64,000 bases of DNA from Sitta carolinensis (lineage: Eukaryota; Chordata; Aves; Passeriformes; Sittidae). Within the stretch, counting starts at the first letter, position 1. The number at the start of each line of letters is the position of its first letter. Below, one piece after another: positions 63,401 to 64,000 of the stretch. Location: contig CM063284.1 in the NCBI GenBank assembly GCA_032173965.1, forward strand, positions 112,628,410 through 112,692,409, in the 5' to 3' direction. The position numbers and the translations under genes were made by a program. A model generated the notes under the pieces. The model was not told the origin of the DNA and made no database searches. It was given only the letters and a program-made list of their open reading frames with translations.

Positions 63401-64000
63401 ACTTAGACACCTGGCAGTAGTTTTTATATAGCTACCCAGACTTTTAGGAATCCTACTCAAGTGCTTTGGGTATTAATTAATTTCTCTATGCTTCCATATG
63501 CTTAATGAGTAAATATTTTGTTCAACGAAGTCTATGTGAGGAATGTACCAATGCATCATAGACATTTCTGAAAACAATTGGTGAGTTTGCTTAGTTTTAA
63601 AATTCAGAATTAGAATTTGGATAATTTTGAGATGGAACTATGGTGTAGTATTCAGTCAAATGTGAGAAATTTTCAGAACAGGTGCTTCAGGTAAAAGCAA
63701 TATGAAATTAATTTTAATAGTAAAAAATAATTAAAATATACTAAAATTGTAAACATTTTTCTTTTAGTTCATGCAGTAACTTTTCTACTACATTTTGAGT
63801 TACAGTCATATATTTCTGCAGAACACTTCAAATAGTATTCAACTGATTACATTTTTCAACATACAGAGCTCCAATTATTCAGACAAGAGTGTCCAAACAG
63901 AGAGATACTAATAAAAAAGTAGTAGTTAAATACAATATTGAATTATATTGATATACTATAACGATAATCACTCTAGCACAATAAAATGAACATTCTTTTC
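60493..64000. other. AT-rich unique DNA, no gene seen
   Basis: No gene or transposon recognised to the window end. A 20-T run lies at 62971-62990. ORFs of 60-87 codons lack motifs. Confidence 0.5.
62971..62990. repeat. 20-bp T run
   Basis: Pure T homopolymer between CACTGCCC and GTTTTGG. Confidence 0.97.

Overview
This looks like vertebrate, most likely avian (probably songbird), nuclear DNA. It is strongly AT-rich, carries no compact operons, and contains 3' ends of a CR1-type non-LTR retrotransposon (C-terminal reverse-transcriptase-ORF homology followed by an ATTCTATG-type tail), solo retroviral LTRs with the architecture of bird endogenous retroviruses, and many G/T-rich microsatellites. 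I assign no species. I recognise no host protein-coding gene, rRNA or tRNA. Almost all open reading frames are short chance ORFs in AT-rich DNA or are artefacts of repeats. The window is best read as intergenic gene desert or the interior of a very large intron.

Layout. 1-23 kb: mostly unique AT-rich DNA with (TA)n/(TATG)n, (ATT)n, (GGTT)n and (TA)n/(CA)n tracts, one protein-like minus-strand ORF (6320-6724) and one GC-richer unidentified segment (about 8930-9740). 23.65-24.35 kb: a solo LTR in plus orientation with an exact 6-bp target-site duplication. 28.05 kb: a small reverse-transcriptase fragment. 33.6 kb: a 44-bp T run. 36.3-38.7 kb: a transposon cluster with a poly-T, a CR1-like tail, a second LTR of the first LTR's family in minus orientation, and two further LTR-like segments. 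42.04 kb: a strong G-quadruplex motif. 42.57-45.23 kb: the most unusual structure. Near-identical inverted arms of about 260 bp flank a spacer that contains a purine-only satellite of about 1.27 kb, (GGAA)n with GTGTC interruptions followed by (GAAA)n. 50.96-51.59 kb: a 5'-truncated CR1 in minus orientation. 53.08-54.81 kb: a 1.73-kb candidate LTR in minus orientation with a 5-bp target duplication, holding a seven-copy 39-bp tandem repeat and a CpG-dense block. 60.26-60.49 kb: a possible host exon bounded by good splice signals. The rest is AT-rich DNA in which I see nothing specific.

No set of genes works together here. The functional content that can be proposed is regulatory or structural: LTR promoters and polyadenylation signals, a GGAA array that could bind ETS factors, and DNA prone to triplex, G-quadruplex or cruciform formation. 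All boundaries, repeat counts and target duplications were read by eye; family names are inferred from general resemblance, not from a database search.
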